Below, one piece after another: positions 9,705 to 17,750 of a DNA stretch of 64,000 bases. Position numbers and translations under genes: made by a program. Below the pieces are notes generated by a model that made no database searches, was not told where the DNA came from, and saw nothing but the letters and a program-made list of their open reading frames with translations. Each line of letters begins with the position of its first letter. Position 1 is the first letter of the stretch. This DNA comes from Actinomycetales bacterium (GTDB taxonomy: Bacteria; Actinomycetota; Actinomycetes; Actinomycetales; Kineosporiaceae), in the NCBI GenBank assembly GCA_012719445.1, contig JAAYAH010000051.1:32434-96433 (forward strand), in the 5' to 3' direction.

Positions 9705-10943
9705 TCAGGGGGTGAGCACCCGTCCCTTGCCCACGACGGTGATCCCGGACTCGGTCACGGTGAACCCCCTGTCCCGGTCCTCCTGCGGATCCATCCCGAT
9801 CCGCGCACCCTCCGGAACGACGACGTTCTTGTCGAGGATCGCACGCCGGACCACGGCATGCCTTCCGATGTCCACGTTGTCCATGAGCACGCTGTCACTG
9901 ACCGTCGCCCACGAGTGCACGTAGACGTTGGGGGAGAGGACGGCGTTCTCCACCAGCGCCCCGGAGACCACGCAGCCGGGGGAGACGATGGAGTTCACCG
10001 CGTGGCCGATACGGCCGTGCCAGCCGTGCACGAACTTCGCGGGCGGCCACGGTCCGAGCCGGGCGTACAGGGGCCACTCGTAGTTGTAGAGGTTGAACAC
10101 GGGGTGCACGGACACGAGGTCCATCTGCGCCTCGAAGTAGGCGTCCAGGGTTCCGACGTCACGCCAGTAGTCACGATCCCGGTCGGTCGACCCTCGGACG
10201 ACGTTGTGCTTGAAGTCGTACACGGCGGCCTCGCCGCGCTCGACGAAGTCCGGGACGATGTCCCCTCCCATGTCGTGCGCGGATCCCGGCCGGTCGGCGT
10301 CCCTGGTCACGGCCTCGACGAGGGCGTCGGCGGTGAACACGTAGTTGCCCATGGAGGCGAGCACCTCGCCGGGGGAGTCGGCCAGCCCCGGCGGGTCGTG
10401 CGGCTTCTCCAGGAAGCCCGTGATCCTCGTCGGGTCGTCCGGTGCGGTCTGGATCACGCCGAACTGGTCCGCGAGGGCGACGGGCTGCCGGATGGCCGCG
10501 ACCGTGCACGGTGCGCCCGACTCGACGTGGGCGCGCACCATCTGGGCGAAGTCCATCCGGTACACGTGGTCCGCCCCGACGACGACAACGATGTCCGGTC
10601 TCTCGTCGCGAAGGAGGTTGAGGCTCTGGTAGATCGCGTCTGCGCTGCCCAGGTACCACCGCTTGCCGACCCGCTGCTGCGCCGGCACCGGGGCGACGTA
10701 GTTGCCCAGCAGGTCCGACATCCGCCACGCCTGGGCGATGTGCCGGTCCAGGCTGTGCGACTTGTACTGGGTGAGCACGACGATGCGCAGGTACCGGGCG
10801 TTGACCAGGTTGCTCAGGGCGAAGTCGACGAGGCGGTAGACCCCGCCGTAGGGGACGGCGGGCTTGGCGCGGTCCGCCGTGAGCGGCATGAGTCGCTTGC
10901 CCTCGCCGCCGGCGAGCACGATCGCCATCACTGTCGAGCCCAT
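9705..10943 (-). CDS. glgC: Glucose-1-phosphate adenylyltransferase
   Basis: 412 aa. It makes ADP-glucose from ATP and glucose-1-phosphate for glycogen and related alpha-glucans. The N-terminal nucleotidyltransferase motif [23 protein letters not shown], the [10 protein letters not shown] segment, GADHVYRMD and FLEKP are intact. The C-terminal half is a left-handed beta-helix with hexapeptide-like repeats ([19 protein letters not shown]). ATG 10943 is supported by a TAGGGT -10 box seven bases upstream and no RBS, so the mRNA is probably leaderless. It is divergent from glgA with 47 bp between starts, as in M. tuberculosis Rv1213/Rv1212c. Confidence 0.95.
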   Translation of the reverse strand: MGSTVMAIVLAGGEGKRLMPLTADRAKPAVPYGGVYRLVDFALSNLVNARYLRIVVLTQYKSHSLDRHIAQAWRMSDLLGNYVAPVPAQQRVGKRWYLGSADAIYQSLNLLRDERPDIVVVVGADHVYRMDFAQMVRAHVESGAPCTVAAIRQPVALADQFGVIQTAPDDPTRITGFLEKPHDPPGLADSPGEVLASMGNYVFTADALVEAVTRDADRPGSAHDMGGDIVPDFVERGEAAVYDFKHNVVRGSTDRDRDYWRDVGTLDAYFEAQMDLVSVHPVFNLYNYEWPLYARLGPWPPAKFVHGWHGRIGHAVNSIVSPGCVVSGALVENAVLSPNVYVHSWATVSDSVLMDNVDIGRHAVVRRAILDKNVVVPEGARIGMDPQEDRDRGFTVTESGITVVGKGRVLTP

Positions 10944-10950
10944 GGCGAAG

Positions 10951-10956
10951 ACCCTA
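10951..10956 (-). promoter_or_regulatory. -10 box of leaderless glgC mRNA
   Basis: On the minus strand TAGGGT is followed by seven bases and then the glgC ATG. The glgA -10 box is 22 bp away on the other strand, so the two promoters must share regulatory space. Confidence 0.6.
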
Positions 10957-10978
10957 TGGCGTGGCGGTCATTCCACAT

Positions 10979-10984
10979 TACGGT
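10979..10984 (+). promoter_or_regulatory. -10 box of leaderless glgA mRNA
   Basis: TACGGT is followed by six bases and GTG 10991, with no Shine-Dalgarno. This box decides the start codon over upstream in-frame candidates. Confidence 0.6.
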
Positions 10985-10990
10985 GGCCAC

Positions 10991-12184
10991 GTGCGTGTCG
11001 ACCTGATCACCCGTGAGTACCCGCCCAACGTGTACGGAGGGGCCGGGGTGCACGTGGCGAACCTCGCCTCGGTGCTCCGGCAGTTCCTCGACGTGCGGGT
11101 GCGGGCGTTCGGCGCGCCCGAGGCCGGGCTCGGCGTGAGCGGTTACGCCGACCCGCCCGACCTGGCCGGGGCGAACCCCGCGCTGCGCACCCTCGGTGTG
11201 GACCTGGCGATGGCAGGGGACTGCGAGGGCGCCGACGTCGTCCACTCCCACACCTGGTACGCGAACCTGGCGGGGCACGTCGGGGGGCTGCTGTACGGGA
11301 TCCCGCACGTGATCACCGCGCACAGCCTGGAGCCGCGGCGGCCGTGGAAGGCCGAGCAGCTCGGTGGCGGGTACGCGGTGTCGTCCTGGGCGGAGCGCTC
11401 CGCCTACGAGGGCGCTGCCGCTGTGATCGCGGTGAGCGAGGGCATGCGTCGCGACATCCTCGCCTGCTATCCGTGGATGCCGCCGGACCGGGTGCACGTG
11501 ATCCACAACGGGATCGACCTGGCCGGGTGGAAGCGTGACGAGGACCCGGCTGCCGTCGCGGCCCTGGGGATCGACCCCGACCGGCCGAGCGTCGTCTTCG
11601 TCGGCCGGATCACCCGGCAGAAGGGGCTGCCGTACCTGCTCAGGGCGGCGGAGCGGCTGCCGGAGGACGTGCAGGTCGTGCTGTGCGCCGGCGCGCCGGA
11701 CACCCCGGAGATCGCCGCCGAGGTCACCGAGGGCGTCCGGCGACTGGCCGAGCGGCGTGCCGGGGTGGTCTGGATCGAGCGCATGCTGCCGCGGGACCTG
11801 CTCTGCCGGGTGCTCTCCGCGGCGACCGTCTTCGCCTGTCCCTCGGTGTACGAGCCGCTGGGGATCGTCAACCTCGAGGCGATGGCCTGCGAGGTCGCGG
11901 TGGTGGGGACGGCGACGGGCGGCATCCCCGAGGTGGTCGTGGACGGCGTGACCGGCCGGCTGGTGCCGATCGAGCAGCTCGCGGACGGCACCGGGACCCC
12001 GCTGGACCCGGACGCCTTCGTCGCCGACCTCGCCTCGGCCCTCTGCGAGGTGGTCGCCGACCCCCTGCGGGCGCGGGAGATGGGCAGGGCGGGGCGCCGC
12101 CGGGCCGAGGAGGCGTTCTCCTGGGACGCGGTGGCGGCGACGACCGTCGACCTCTACCGGTCGGTCGCCGGACGCGTCGGCTGA
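10991..12184 (+). CDS. glgA: GT4 glycogen synthase / alpha-maltose-1-phosphate synthase
   Basis: 397 aa from GTG 10991. This is a GT-B fold glycosyltransferase with N-terminal REYPPNVYGGAGVHV, the acceptor region, VFVGRITRQKG opening the C-terminal lobe, and the retaining GT4 motif YEPLGIVNLEAMA. Family members annotated GlgA in actinobacteria (Rv1212c, GlgM) were shown to form maltose-1-phosphate from ADP-glucose; whether this protein extends glycogen, makes maltose-1-phosphate, or both cannot be read from sequence. The divergent glgC neighbour supplies the ADP-glucose. It ends 25 bp from a convergent gene. Confidence 0.93.
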   Translation: MRVDLITREYPPNVYGGAGVHVANLASVLRQFLDVRVRAFGAPEAGLGVSGYADPPDLAGANPALRTLGVDLAMAGDCEGADVVHSHTWYANLAGHVGGLLYGIPHVITAHSLEPRRPWKAEQLGGGYAVSSWAERSAYEGAAAVIAVSEGMRRDILACYPWMPPDRVHVIHNGIDLAGWKRDEDPAAVAALGIDPDRPSVVFVGRITRQKGLPYLLRAAERLPEDVQVVLCAGAPDTPEIAAEVTEGVRRLAERRAGVVWIERMLPRDLLCRVLSAATVFACPSVYEPLGIVNLEAMACEVAVVGTATGGIPEVVVDGVTGRLVPIEQLADGTGTPLDPDAFVADLASALCEVVADPLRAREMGRAGRRRAEEAFSWDAVAATTVDLYRSVAGRVG

Positions 12185-12209
12185 GCTCCCGGCACCGTCC
12201 GGGTCCCGC

Positions 12210-13067
12210 TCACCTGCCCGCGCCGCCCCCCGCGTTGACCGCGGCGACGACGGCCCTGCGGGCGACGGAGTCCAGGGCACGCAGGGCCTCGGCCCGCCGC
12301 GCCGCCTCACCCGCGGTGACCGAGCCGCCGTCGTCCTCCCGGGCGAGGGCGACGATCGCCCGGATCCGCAGCGCCCCCTCCAGCACCCGCACGCACCGGG
12401 GCGGCGTCGACGGCGGCAGGGCACCCGAGCGCAGCACGCCCCGCCGGACGTCGGCCACCCGGTCCGCGGCGTCCTGCCCCCATGCCGCGACCTCGAGGCC
12501 GGCCAGTTCCGAGGTCGCGTCGCGCAGCGAGGTGCTGAGCAGGGCCTCGGCCTCGGCGACGCCGCCAAGACCCGTCACCCGGTGCTCGGCGACCCGGTGC
12601 ACGTGCCAGGTCACCAGGGTTCCCCGGTCCAGGGCCGAGCCGAAGACCGTGACCTCCGGCAGCAGGGCGAGACCGAGCCGGTCCGGTTCGACGAGGACGC
12701 ACTCCCCGGCGTCGAGAGCCGCCTGGTTGAACGTCGCCGGTCCCGGCAGTCCGGAGACGTCCCCCGGGACGGGGAGCACCACCCGCAGCGCCTCGACGCC
12801 GGCCAGGGCGAGGGCGGAGAGCAGAGCGACCAGGCCGGGTGGCCCGTCGGTCCCCTCGCCGTCCGGATCCCCGGTGGGGCCGGTCGGCCGGAGTCCTGAC
12901 GTGGGTCCCGGCACGGTCCCGGGCACGGGGAGCAGGGCGAGCCCGACGACCCGGTGGGGCTCGTCGGCGCGGGTGACGGCGCGGGTCGCGGCCGGTGGGG
13001 CCGCGGTGCCGGCGAGCACCGCCGAGCCCCAGACGGCCAGCCTCGCCGACCTCGGCAGCTCCAGCAC
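12210..13067 (-). CDS. Conserved actinobacterial protein of unknown function (Rv1486c-like position and size)
   Basis: 285 aa from GTG 13067, chosen because a TACCCT box lies seven bases before it and there is no RBS. The protein is alanine/valine-rich and mostly soluble, with a disordered Gly/Pro/Asp stretch near residues 55-75 and a helical C-terminal third. I recognise no catalytic motif. In M. tuberculosis a protein of nearly the same length (Rv1486c) precedes the NfeD and paraslipin genes; here a similar protein is two genes away from that pair. The relation is inferred from size and context, not from an alignment. Confidence 0.75.
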   Translation of the reverse strand: MLELPRSARLAVWGSAVLAGTAAPPAATRAVTRADEPHRVVGLALLPVPGTVPGPTSGLRPTGPTGDPDGEGTDGPPGLVALLSALALAGVEALRVVLPVPGDVSGLPGPATFNQAALDAGECVLVEPDRLGLALLPEVTVFGSALDRGTLVTWHVHRVAEHRVTGLGGVAEAEALLSTSLRDATSELAGLEVAAWGQDAADRVADVRRGVLRSGALPPSTPPRCVRVLEGALRIRAIVALAREDDGGSVTAGEAARRAEALRALDSVARRAVVAAVNAGGGAGR

Positions 13068-13074
13068 GGGTCCA

Positions 13075-13080
13075 AGGGTA
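13075..13080 (-). promoter_or_regulatory. -10 box of leaderless mRNA (285-aa protein)
   Basis: On the minus strand TACCCT is followed by seven bases and GTG 13067. It is divergent from, and 26 bp away from, the -10 box of the ABC ATPase. Confidence 0.5.
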
Positions 13081-13106
13081 GGTGCGACAGTGGTCGGCCG
13101 GTGCCC

Positions 13107-13112
13107 TAGGGT
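13107..13112 (+). promoter_or_regulatory. -10 box of leaderless mRNA (ABC ATPase)
   Basis: TAGGGT is followed by seven bases (caccgac) and ATG 13120; no RBS is present. Confidence 0.6.
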
Positions 13113-13119
13113 CACCGAC

Positions 13120-13911
13120 ATGGGTGGTGATGTGCTCGAACTCGTGGGAGTGAGCGTCGTCCGCGACGGGACGACACTCGTCGAGGACGTGACCTGGACC
13201 GTGCGCGAGGGCGAGCGATGGGTCGTCCTCGGGCCGAACGGCGCGGGGAAGACCACCCTGCTGCAGATCGCCGGAGCGAGGATGCACCCGACGTGCGGGG
13301 TCACCCGCATCCTCGGGGAGACCCTCGGCGCCGTCGACGTGTTCGAGCTGCGCCCGCGGATCGGGTTGTGCAGCGTCGCGTTCGCGGAGAGCCTCCCGCC
13401 GGCGGAACGGGTCTCCGATGTCGTCCTCACCGCCGCGTACGGGGTGGCCGGTCGCTGGCGGGAGACCTACGAGCCCGTCGACGAGCGGCGGTCGGCCGAC
13501 CTGATGGCCGCCTTCGGCGTCGCCCACCTCGCCGACCGGACCTTCGGCACCCTCAGCGAGGGCGAACGCAAGAGGGTGCAGCTGGCGCGGTCCCTGATGA
13601 CCGACCCGGAGCTGGTGCTCCTCGACGAGCCCGCCGCGGGCCTCGACCTGGGCGGCCGGGAGACCCTGGTCCGCGACCTCGCCGAGCTGGCGGGTGACGC
13701 CCGATCGCCGGTCATGGTCCTGGTGACCCACCACGTCGAGGAGATACCTCCCGGATTCACCCACGCCCTCCTGCTCCGACAGGGCAGGATCGTCGCTGCG
13801 GGGCCCTTGGCCGACGTGCTCGACGGTGAGACGCTGACGGCGACGTTCGACGTCCCCCTCGACGTGACCCGGGCAGGGAACCGTTGGACGGCGCGGCTGC
13901 GTCAGACCTGA
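13120..13911 (+). CDS. Stand-alone ABC ATPase, ModF/YlmA-like
   Basis: 263 aa. It is a single nucleotide-binding domain with Walker A LGPNGAGKTT, signature LSEGERKRVQ, Walker B LVLLDEPAAGLD and an H-loop in VTHHVEEIP. The C-terminal tail of about 40 residues (VPLDVTRAGNRWTARLRQT region) is short. No permease gene is adjacent. The LSEGERKR signature and EEIP after the H-loop occur in a family of lone ATPases of unclear substrate. It is followed after 53 bp by nfeD and may be co-transcribed with it. Confidence 0.88.
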   Translation: MGGDVLELVGVSVVRDGTTLVEDVTWTVREGERWVVLGPNGAGKTTLLQIAGARMHPTCGVTRILGETLGAVDVFELRPRIGLCSVAFAESLPPAERVSDVVLTAAYGVAGRWRETYEPVDERRSADLMAAFGVAHLADRTFGTLSEGERKRVQLARSLMTDPELVLLDEPAAGLDLGGRETLVRDLAELAGDARSPVMVLVTHHVEEIPPGFTHALLLRQGRIVAAGPLADVLDGETLTATFDVPLDVTRAGNRWTARLRQT

Positions 13912-13964
13912 CGCAGGCAGTGCGGGAGACCGGTCGGTCCCCGGGCGTGAGGGAGGTCTTGCCG

Positions 13965-14444
13965 ATGGATGAGTTCTCCGACGTGCAGTGGCTGCTGTGG
14001 GTCGCCGTCGGGTTGGTCGCGGGGATCCTCGAGGTCGCCTCGTTGGACTTCGTGTTCGCGATGGTCGCCGGCGGTGCGCTGGTGACCGCCGTCGGAGCGG
14101 CCTTCGGCCTCTCGTTCGTCAGCCAGGTGATCATGTTCGCGGTCGTCTCCGCCGTGCTCCTGGTCACCGTGCGTCCCGGTCTGCGTCGGTGGGCTGTCCG
14201 CAACGCCCCGTTCGTGCCGACCAACGTCCACGCCCTCGCCGGGCAGCGGGCGACGGCCCTCTCGGAGGTGAACGAGACCGGCGGCACGGTCAAGCTGGCC
14301 GGTGAGACCTGGACGGCGAGGGCCGACCGGCCGGGGGTTCCGATCCCCGAGGGGGCAGCCGTCGAGGTCGTCGAGATCGACGGGGCGACAGCGGTCGTCC
14401 GGTCGCTCCCGCAGGACCTCCCGCCGCAGTCGTCGTCGGCCTGA
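13965..14444 (+). CDS. NfeD-like membrane protein with OB fold
   Basis: 159 aa from ATG 13965, with gggagg ten bases upstream. Three hydrophobic segments lie in residues 8-80 (WLLWVAVGLVAGILEV, FVFAMVAGGALVTAV, VIMFAVVSAVLLV). A soluble OB-type domain follows, with TNVHALAGQRATAL and GVPIPEGAAVEVVEIDG. NfeD proteins partner with SPFH paraslipins in membrane microdomains, and such a gene is directly downstream. The stop codon lies inside a ~28-bp tandem repeat. Confidence 0.88.
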   Translation: MDEFSDVQWLLWVAVGLVAGILEVASLDFVFAMVAGGALVTAVGAAFGLSFVSQVIMFAVVSAVLLVTVRPGLRRWAVRNAPFVPTNVHALAGQRATALSEVNETGGTVKLAGETWTARADRPGVPIPEGAAVEVVEIDGATAVVRSLPQDLPPQSSSA

Positions 14445-14520
14445 ACCGTCGCACCACCGGTCGTCGGCCCGAGCGTCACCTCACCGGTCGTCGGCCTGGA
14501 ACGTCGCACCACCCGTCGTC
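14432..14520 (+). repeat. ~28-bp tandem repeat across the nfeD stop
   Basis: Units begin at 14432, 14460, 14487 and a partial one at 14515; each starts gtcgtcg and continues roughly to gcaccaccg. The first unit encodes the last residues and stop of NfeD. The array fills most of the 115-bp gap before the paraslipin gene. Confidence 0.7.
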
Positions 14521-14559
14521 GCAGCAACCAGTCCTCGATCTCCCGGAACGGAGCGTGTC

Positions 14560-15591
14560 ATGGAACCCCAGGACGCCGTCCTGCTCGTCGTCCTCGCCCT
14601 TCTCGTGATCTTCACCCTCAGCGCGATCGGCAAGGCGATCCGGATCGTGCCGCAGGCGACGGCGGTGCTCGTCGAGCGGCTGGGCCGATACTCCAGGACC
14701 CTGGACGCCGGCCTGCACATCCTCGTCCCGTTCATCGACCGGGTCCGGGCCATCGTCGACCTGCGCGAGCAGGTGGTCAGCTTCCCGCCGCAACCGGTGA
14801 TCACCTCGGACAACCTCGTGGTGAGCATCGACACGGTGATCTACTTCCAGCCCACGAACCCGAAGGCCGCCGTCTACGAGATCGCGAACTACATCCAGGG
14901 CATCGAGCAGCTCACCGTCACCACCCTGCGTAACGTCATCGGATCCCTGGACCTCGAGCAGACCCTGACCAGCCGGGACAACATCAACAGCCAGCTGCGC
15001 GGGGTCCTCGACGAGGCGACCGGTCGCTGGGGCATCCGGGTGAACCGGGTGGAGCTCAAGGCCATCGACCCGCCGGCCTCGGTGCAGGACAGCATGGAGA
15101 AGCAGATGCGCGCCGAGCGTGACCGGCGCGCGGCCATTCTCACCGCCGAGGGCGTGAAGCAGTCCCAGATCCTCACCGCCGAGGGTGACAAGCAGTCGTC
15201 CATCCTGCGCGCCGAGGGCCAGGCCCAGGCCGCCATCCTCAAGGCCCAGGGTGACGCCAGGGCCATCCAGCAGGTGTTCGACGCCATCCACCGCGGCAAC
15301 CCGGACTCCAAGCTGCTCGCCTACCAGTACCTGCAGATGCTGCCCCAGATCGCACAGAGCGCCTCGAACAAGCTGTGGATCGTCCCGACCGAGCTCACCC
15401 AGGCGCTGCGCGGCATCGGCAACGCCCTCGGCGGGAGCGAGGACGGCTCCGGGACCTGGACCCCCGGCGGGGTTCCCGAGGAGAGCGACGCGATCGGCAC
15501 ACCGCAGCTGCAGGACCCGGCTGAGGCGCTGTCCAGCGCCAGGGCGGAGGCCGCAGGCGCCGAGGCGGACGCGGGCGAGTCGAGGATCTGA
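14560..15591 (+). CDS. SPFH/band 7 paraslipin
   Basis: 343 aa from ATG 14560. A membrane anchor (residues 5-24, VLLVVLALLVIFTLSAIG) is followed by the SPFH domain with VERLGRYSRTLDAGLHILVPF (span near 34-54), LREQVVSFPPQPVITSDN and the LEQTLTSRDNIN segment. A long alanine/glutamate/glutamine-rich coiled coil (residues about 185-245) contains four quasi-repeats of I-L-x-A-E-G-x-x-Q. These proteins form large cage-like oligomers on membranes. With NfeD directly upstream this is the conserved NfeD-paraslipin unit (Rv1487/Rv1488 in M. tuberculosis). The C-terminus is acidic and disordered. Confidence 0.93.
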   Translation: MEPQDAVLLVVLALLVIFTLSAIGKAIRIVPQATAVLVERLGRYSRTLDAGLHILVPFIDRVRAIVDLREQVVSFPPQPVITSDNLVVSIDTVIYFQPTNPKAAVYEIANYIQGIEQLTVTTLRNVIGSLDLEQTLTSRDNINSQLRGVLDEATGRWGIRVNRVELKAIDPPASVQDSMEKQMRAERDRRAAILTAEGVKQSQILTAEGDKQSSILRAEGQAQAAILKAQGDARAIQQVFDAIHRGNPDSKLLAYQYLQMLPQIAQSASNKLWIVPTELTQALRGIGNALGGSEDGSGTWTPGGVPEESDAIGTPQLQDPAEALSSARAEAAGAEADAGESRI

Positions 15592-15595
15592 CGGG

Positions 15596-16912
15596 TCAGG
15601 ACCCCGAGCCGGTGGGCCCGGGGGTCGGCGAGCTGCTGCCGGCCCCCGGGCCCCCGGCCGATCCCTCGCGGGCCACGATCGCCTGCTCGGTCGCCAGCAC
15701 GAGGTCCACGTACCAGTCGGCGTGGTTGTACCGGAGCAGGGCCGCGCGTACCCCCTCGGCCGTCCCGGCGCCGTTCCCGCAGAGGTAGCGCGCGGCCGTG
15801 AACACGGCGTCCTCGGGGTTCCACGGATCCGCCGTGCCGTCGCCGTCGCCGTCGACCGCGTGCGCGGCGAAGGTGGCCGGCATGAACTGCATCGGACCCA
15901 CGGCGCCCGCCGAGGACGGCCCGTTGTTCCGCCCGTGCCCGCTCTCGACCTGCCCGACCGCGGCGAGCAGGGTCCAGCGCAGCCCCGGGCAGGTCGTGGC
16001 GGCGGTCCGGTACGCCGTCTCCATCCGCTCCGGGATCCCCATCGCGGTGATCCTGCCGACAGAGGTCCTGGCCGCGGCGACCGCCGCGGTGAGGCGGTCC
16101 CGCGCGTCCTGGACCGCCCGGAGTCTCCTCGCCCTCGCGTCGAGCGAGTCGAGGGCCTTCCGTGCCTCGGCCAGCGCGGCGGCGGCCTTCGCCGAGTCCC
16201 GGCGGAGCGCGGCGATGGTCGCCAGCCGGCGCGTCTCCTCGGCCTCGGCCGCCCGCCTGCTCTCCCCGGTGCGCCGGGTCTCGGCGCGCCACCTCGCCAC
16301 CTGGCCGTCGGCGTCGTCGAGGACGTCACGCCACAGGCGCCGGGCCGTGGACGCCCGCCAGAGCGCCGACTCCGGGTCCTCGGCGTCGAGGACGGAGGAC
16401 GCCAGCCCCATGCCCGAGCCCTGGGCGTACACGGCCCGGACGAGCCGGGCCCGCCGGGTGCTGGAGACGGCCAGCTGCCTCGACGCGTCGAGGTCCGCGT
16501 CGGCCAGCCGGGCGCTGGTCGCGAAGGACAGGGCAAGGGCGTCCAGGCCGCGCTGCACGGCCTCGGTGCTCTCGGTGTACTGCTCGGTCAGCCGCTCGAC
16601 CCGGTCGGCTGCCCGCTCGGCCCGCGCCTCGGCCCGGTCGGCCTCCGACGCCGCGCGGAGACGTCCTCCCGCGGCGACGTTCCCCGGCGCGACGGCCCCG
16701 GGCACCCGTGCCGCGACCCTGGGAGCGGCGGCGAGGTGCCGGTCGGCCGCGGCCTGCGCGGGGTTCCCCGGGGCGGGCAGCCCGGCGGGGACGAGCGCGA
16801 GGAGCACCGCGAGCCGGACGGCGTCCGCCACCGGGCGCGGGCGACGGCGGGGACGGGAACGGACCGGGGGCACCCTCCTGGAGTCGGCACCGGAGGTGAC
16901 GATCTTGATCAA
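15596..16912 (-). CDS. Secreted SLT-type lytic transglycosylase with coiled coil
   Basis: 438 aa if TTG 16912 is used. Downstream GTG codons (16873 and the one before ADAVRLAVLL) are alternatives, since the only strong purine-rich motif sits directly against 16873. A basic N-terminus and a hydrophobic stretch (VADAVRLAVLLALVPAGLP) make a signal peptide or anchor. Residues about 75-290 are Ala/Arg/Glu-rich coiled coil. The C-terminal domain carries the catalytic Glu in VGQVESGHG and the GAVGPMQFMPATF motif of GH23 transglycosylases, which cut peptidoglycan glycan strands. It is divergent from the TSUP permease. Confidence 0.85.
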   Translation of the reverse strand: MIKIVTSGADSRRVPPVRSRPRRRPRPVADAVRLAVLLALVPAGLPAPGNPAQAAADRHLAAAPRVAARVPGAVAPGNVAAGGRLRAASEADRAEARAERAADRVERLTEQYTESTEAVQRGLDALALSFATSARLADADLDASRQLAVSSTRRARLVRAVYAQGSGMGLASSVLDAEDPESALWRASTARRLWRDVLDDADGQVARWRAETRRTGESRRAAEAEETRRLATIAALRRDSAKAAAALAEARKALDSLDARARRLRAVQDARDRLTAAVAAARTSVGRITAMGIPERMETAYRTAATTCPGLRWTLLAAVGQVESGHGRNNGPSSAGAVGPMQFMPATFAAHAVDGDGDGTADPWNPEDAVFTAARYLCGNGAGTAEGVRAALLRYNHADWYVDLVLATEQAIVAREGSAGGPGAGSSSPTPGPTGSGS

Positions 16913-16943
16913 ATCCCGTTGCCGCCGGGTGGACGGGTGGCGA

Positions 16944-16949
16944 TAGCCT
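16944..16949 (+). promoter_or_regulatory. -10 box before a leaderless mini-ORF
   Basis: TAGCCT is followed by seven bases and GTG 16957. The first translated codon would be that of a seven-residue peptide, not of the permease 20 bp downstream. Confidence 0.5.
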
Positions 16950-16956
16950 CACCGCA

Positions 16957-16980
16957 GTGACCTCCCTGGACCTCCCGTGA
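16957..16980 (+). CDS. Seven-codon leader peptide candidate
   Basis: GTG ACC TCC CTG GAC CTC CCG TGA encodes seven residues (MTSLDLP). Its stop overlaps the permease GTG (GTGA). The sequence resembles the permease start (MTPLDTL) and looks like a 20-bp imperfect tandem copy of it. If the mRNA is leaderless, ribosomes would load here and reinitiate on the permease; alternatively it is a decayed start region. Confidence 0.35.
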   Translation: MTSLDLP

Positions 16981-17750
16981 CGCCGCTGGACACCCTCGCG
17001 GTGGGCTGTGCCGCCGTCGGCGCGGGCATCATCAACACCGTCGTCGGGTCCGGGACCCTGATCACCTTCCCGACCCTGCTCGCGATCGGCTGCCCGCCGG
17101 TGACCGCCAACGTGTCGAACACCCTCGGCCTGGTCGCGGGCGGGCTCACCGGCACCTGGGGGTACCGGCGGGAGCTCGCGGGGCAGGGCGGCCTGCTGCT
17201 CCGGCTGGCTCCCGCGACCCTGGTCGGGGCGGTCGCCGGCGCGGTGCTGCTACTCCTGCTCCCGTCCGCGGCGTTCGCGGCGATCGTGCCCGTCCTCATC
17301 CTCGGCTCGCTGGTGCTGGTGGTGCTCCAGCCCCGCCTCGCCGAGCGCACGGAGCGGGCCAGGGCGGCCCTGCCCGCCGGGGCAAGGGACCACCGGCGGA
17401 CGCTGCTGCTCGCGGGGATCCTGGCCACCGGGGTGTACGGCGGGTACTTCGGTGCCGCGCAGGGGGTCATGCTCGTCGGCCTGCTCGGGTCGCTGCTCGC
17501 CGAGGGACTGCAGCACCTCAACGGGATCAAGAACGTGCTCGCGACGCTCGCGAACGTCGTCGCCGCCGTCACCTTCCTCGTCGTCTCGCCGCACCTGATC
17601 GACGGGGTGGTCGTCGTGACGCTCGCCGCGGGGTCGCTGGTCGGGGGCCTTCTCGGCGCGGCGATCGGGCGGCGGCTGCCGGCCCCCGTGCTGCGGGGCG
17701 TCATCGTCACCGTCGGGCTGGTCGCCGTCGCCGGGATGGTGGCGGGATGA
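16977..17750 (+). CDS. TSUP/TauE-SafE family membrane permease
   Basis: 257 aa, GTG start. It has about eight hydrophobic segments in the two-half arrangement of TauE/SafE (DUF81) proteins. Conserved elements are GAGIINTVVGSGTLITFPTL near the N-terminus and its counterpart YGGYFGAAQGVMLVGLL in the second half. These proteins move sulfite, sulfoacetate or other small organic anions; the substrate is not predictable. No RBS is evident because the upstream bases are those of the overlapping mini-ORF. It overlaps the methyltransferase start by ATGA. Confidence 0.88.
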   Translation: MTPLDTLAVGCAAVGAGIINTVVGSGTLITFPTLLAIGCPPVTANVSNTLGLVAGGLTGTWGYRRELAGQGGLLLRLAPATLVGAVAGAVLLLLLPSAAFAAIVPVLILGSLVLVVLQPRLAERTERARAALPAGARDHRRTLLLAGILATGVYGGYFGAAQGVMLVGLLGSLLAEGLQHLNGIKNVLATLANVVAAVTFLVVSPHLIDGVVVVTLAAGSLVGGLLGAAIGRRLPAPVLRGVIVTVGLVAVAGMVAG

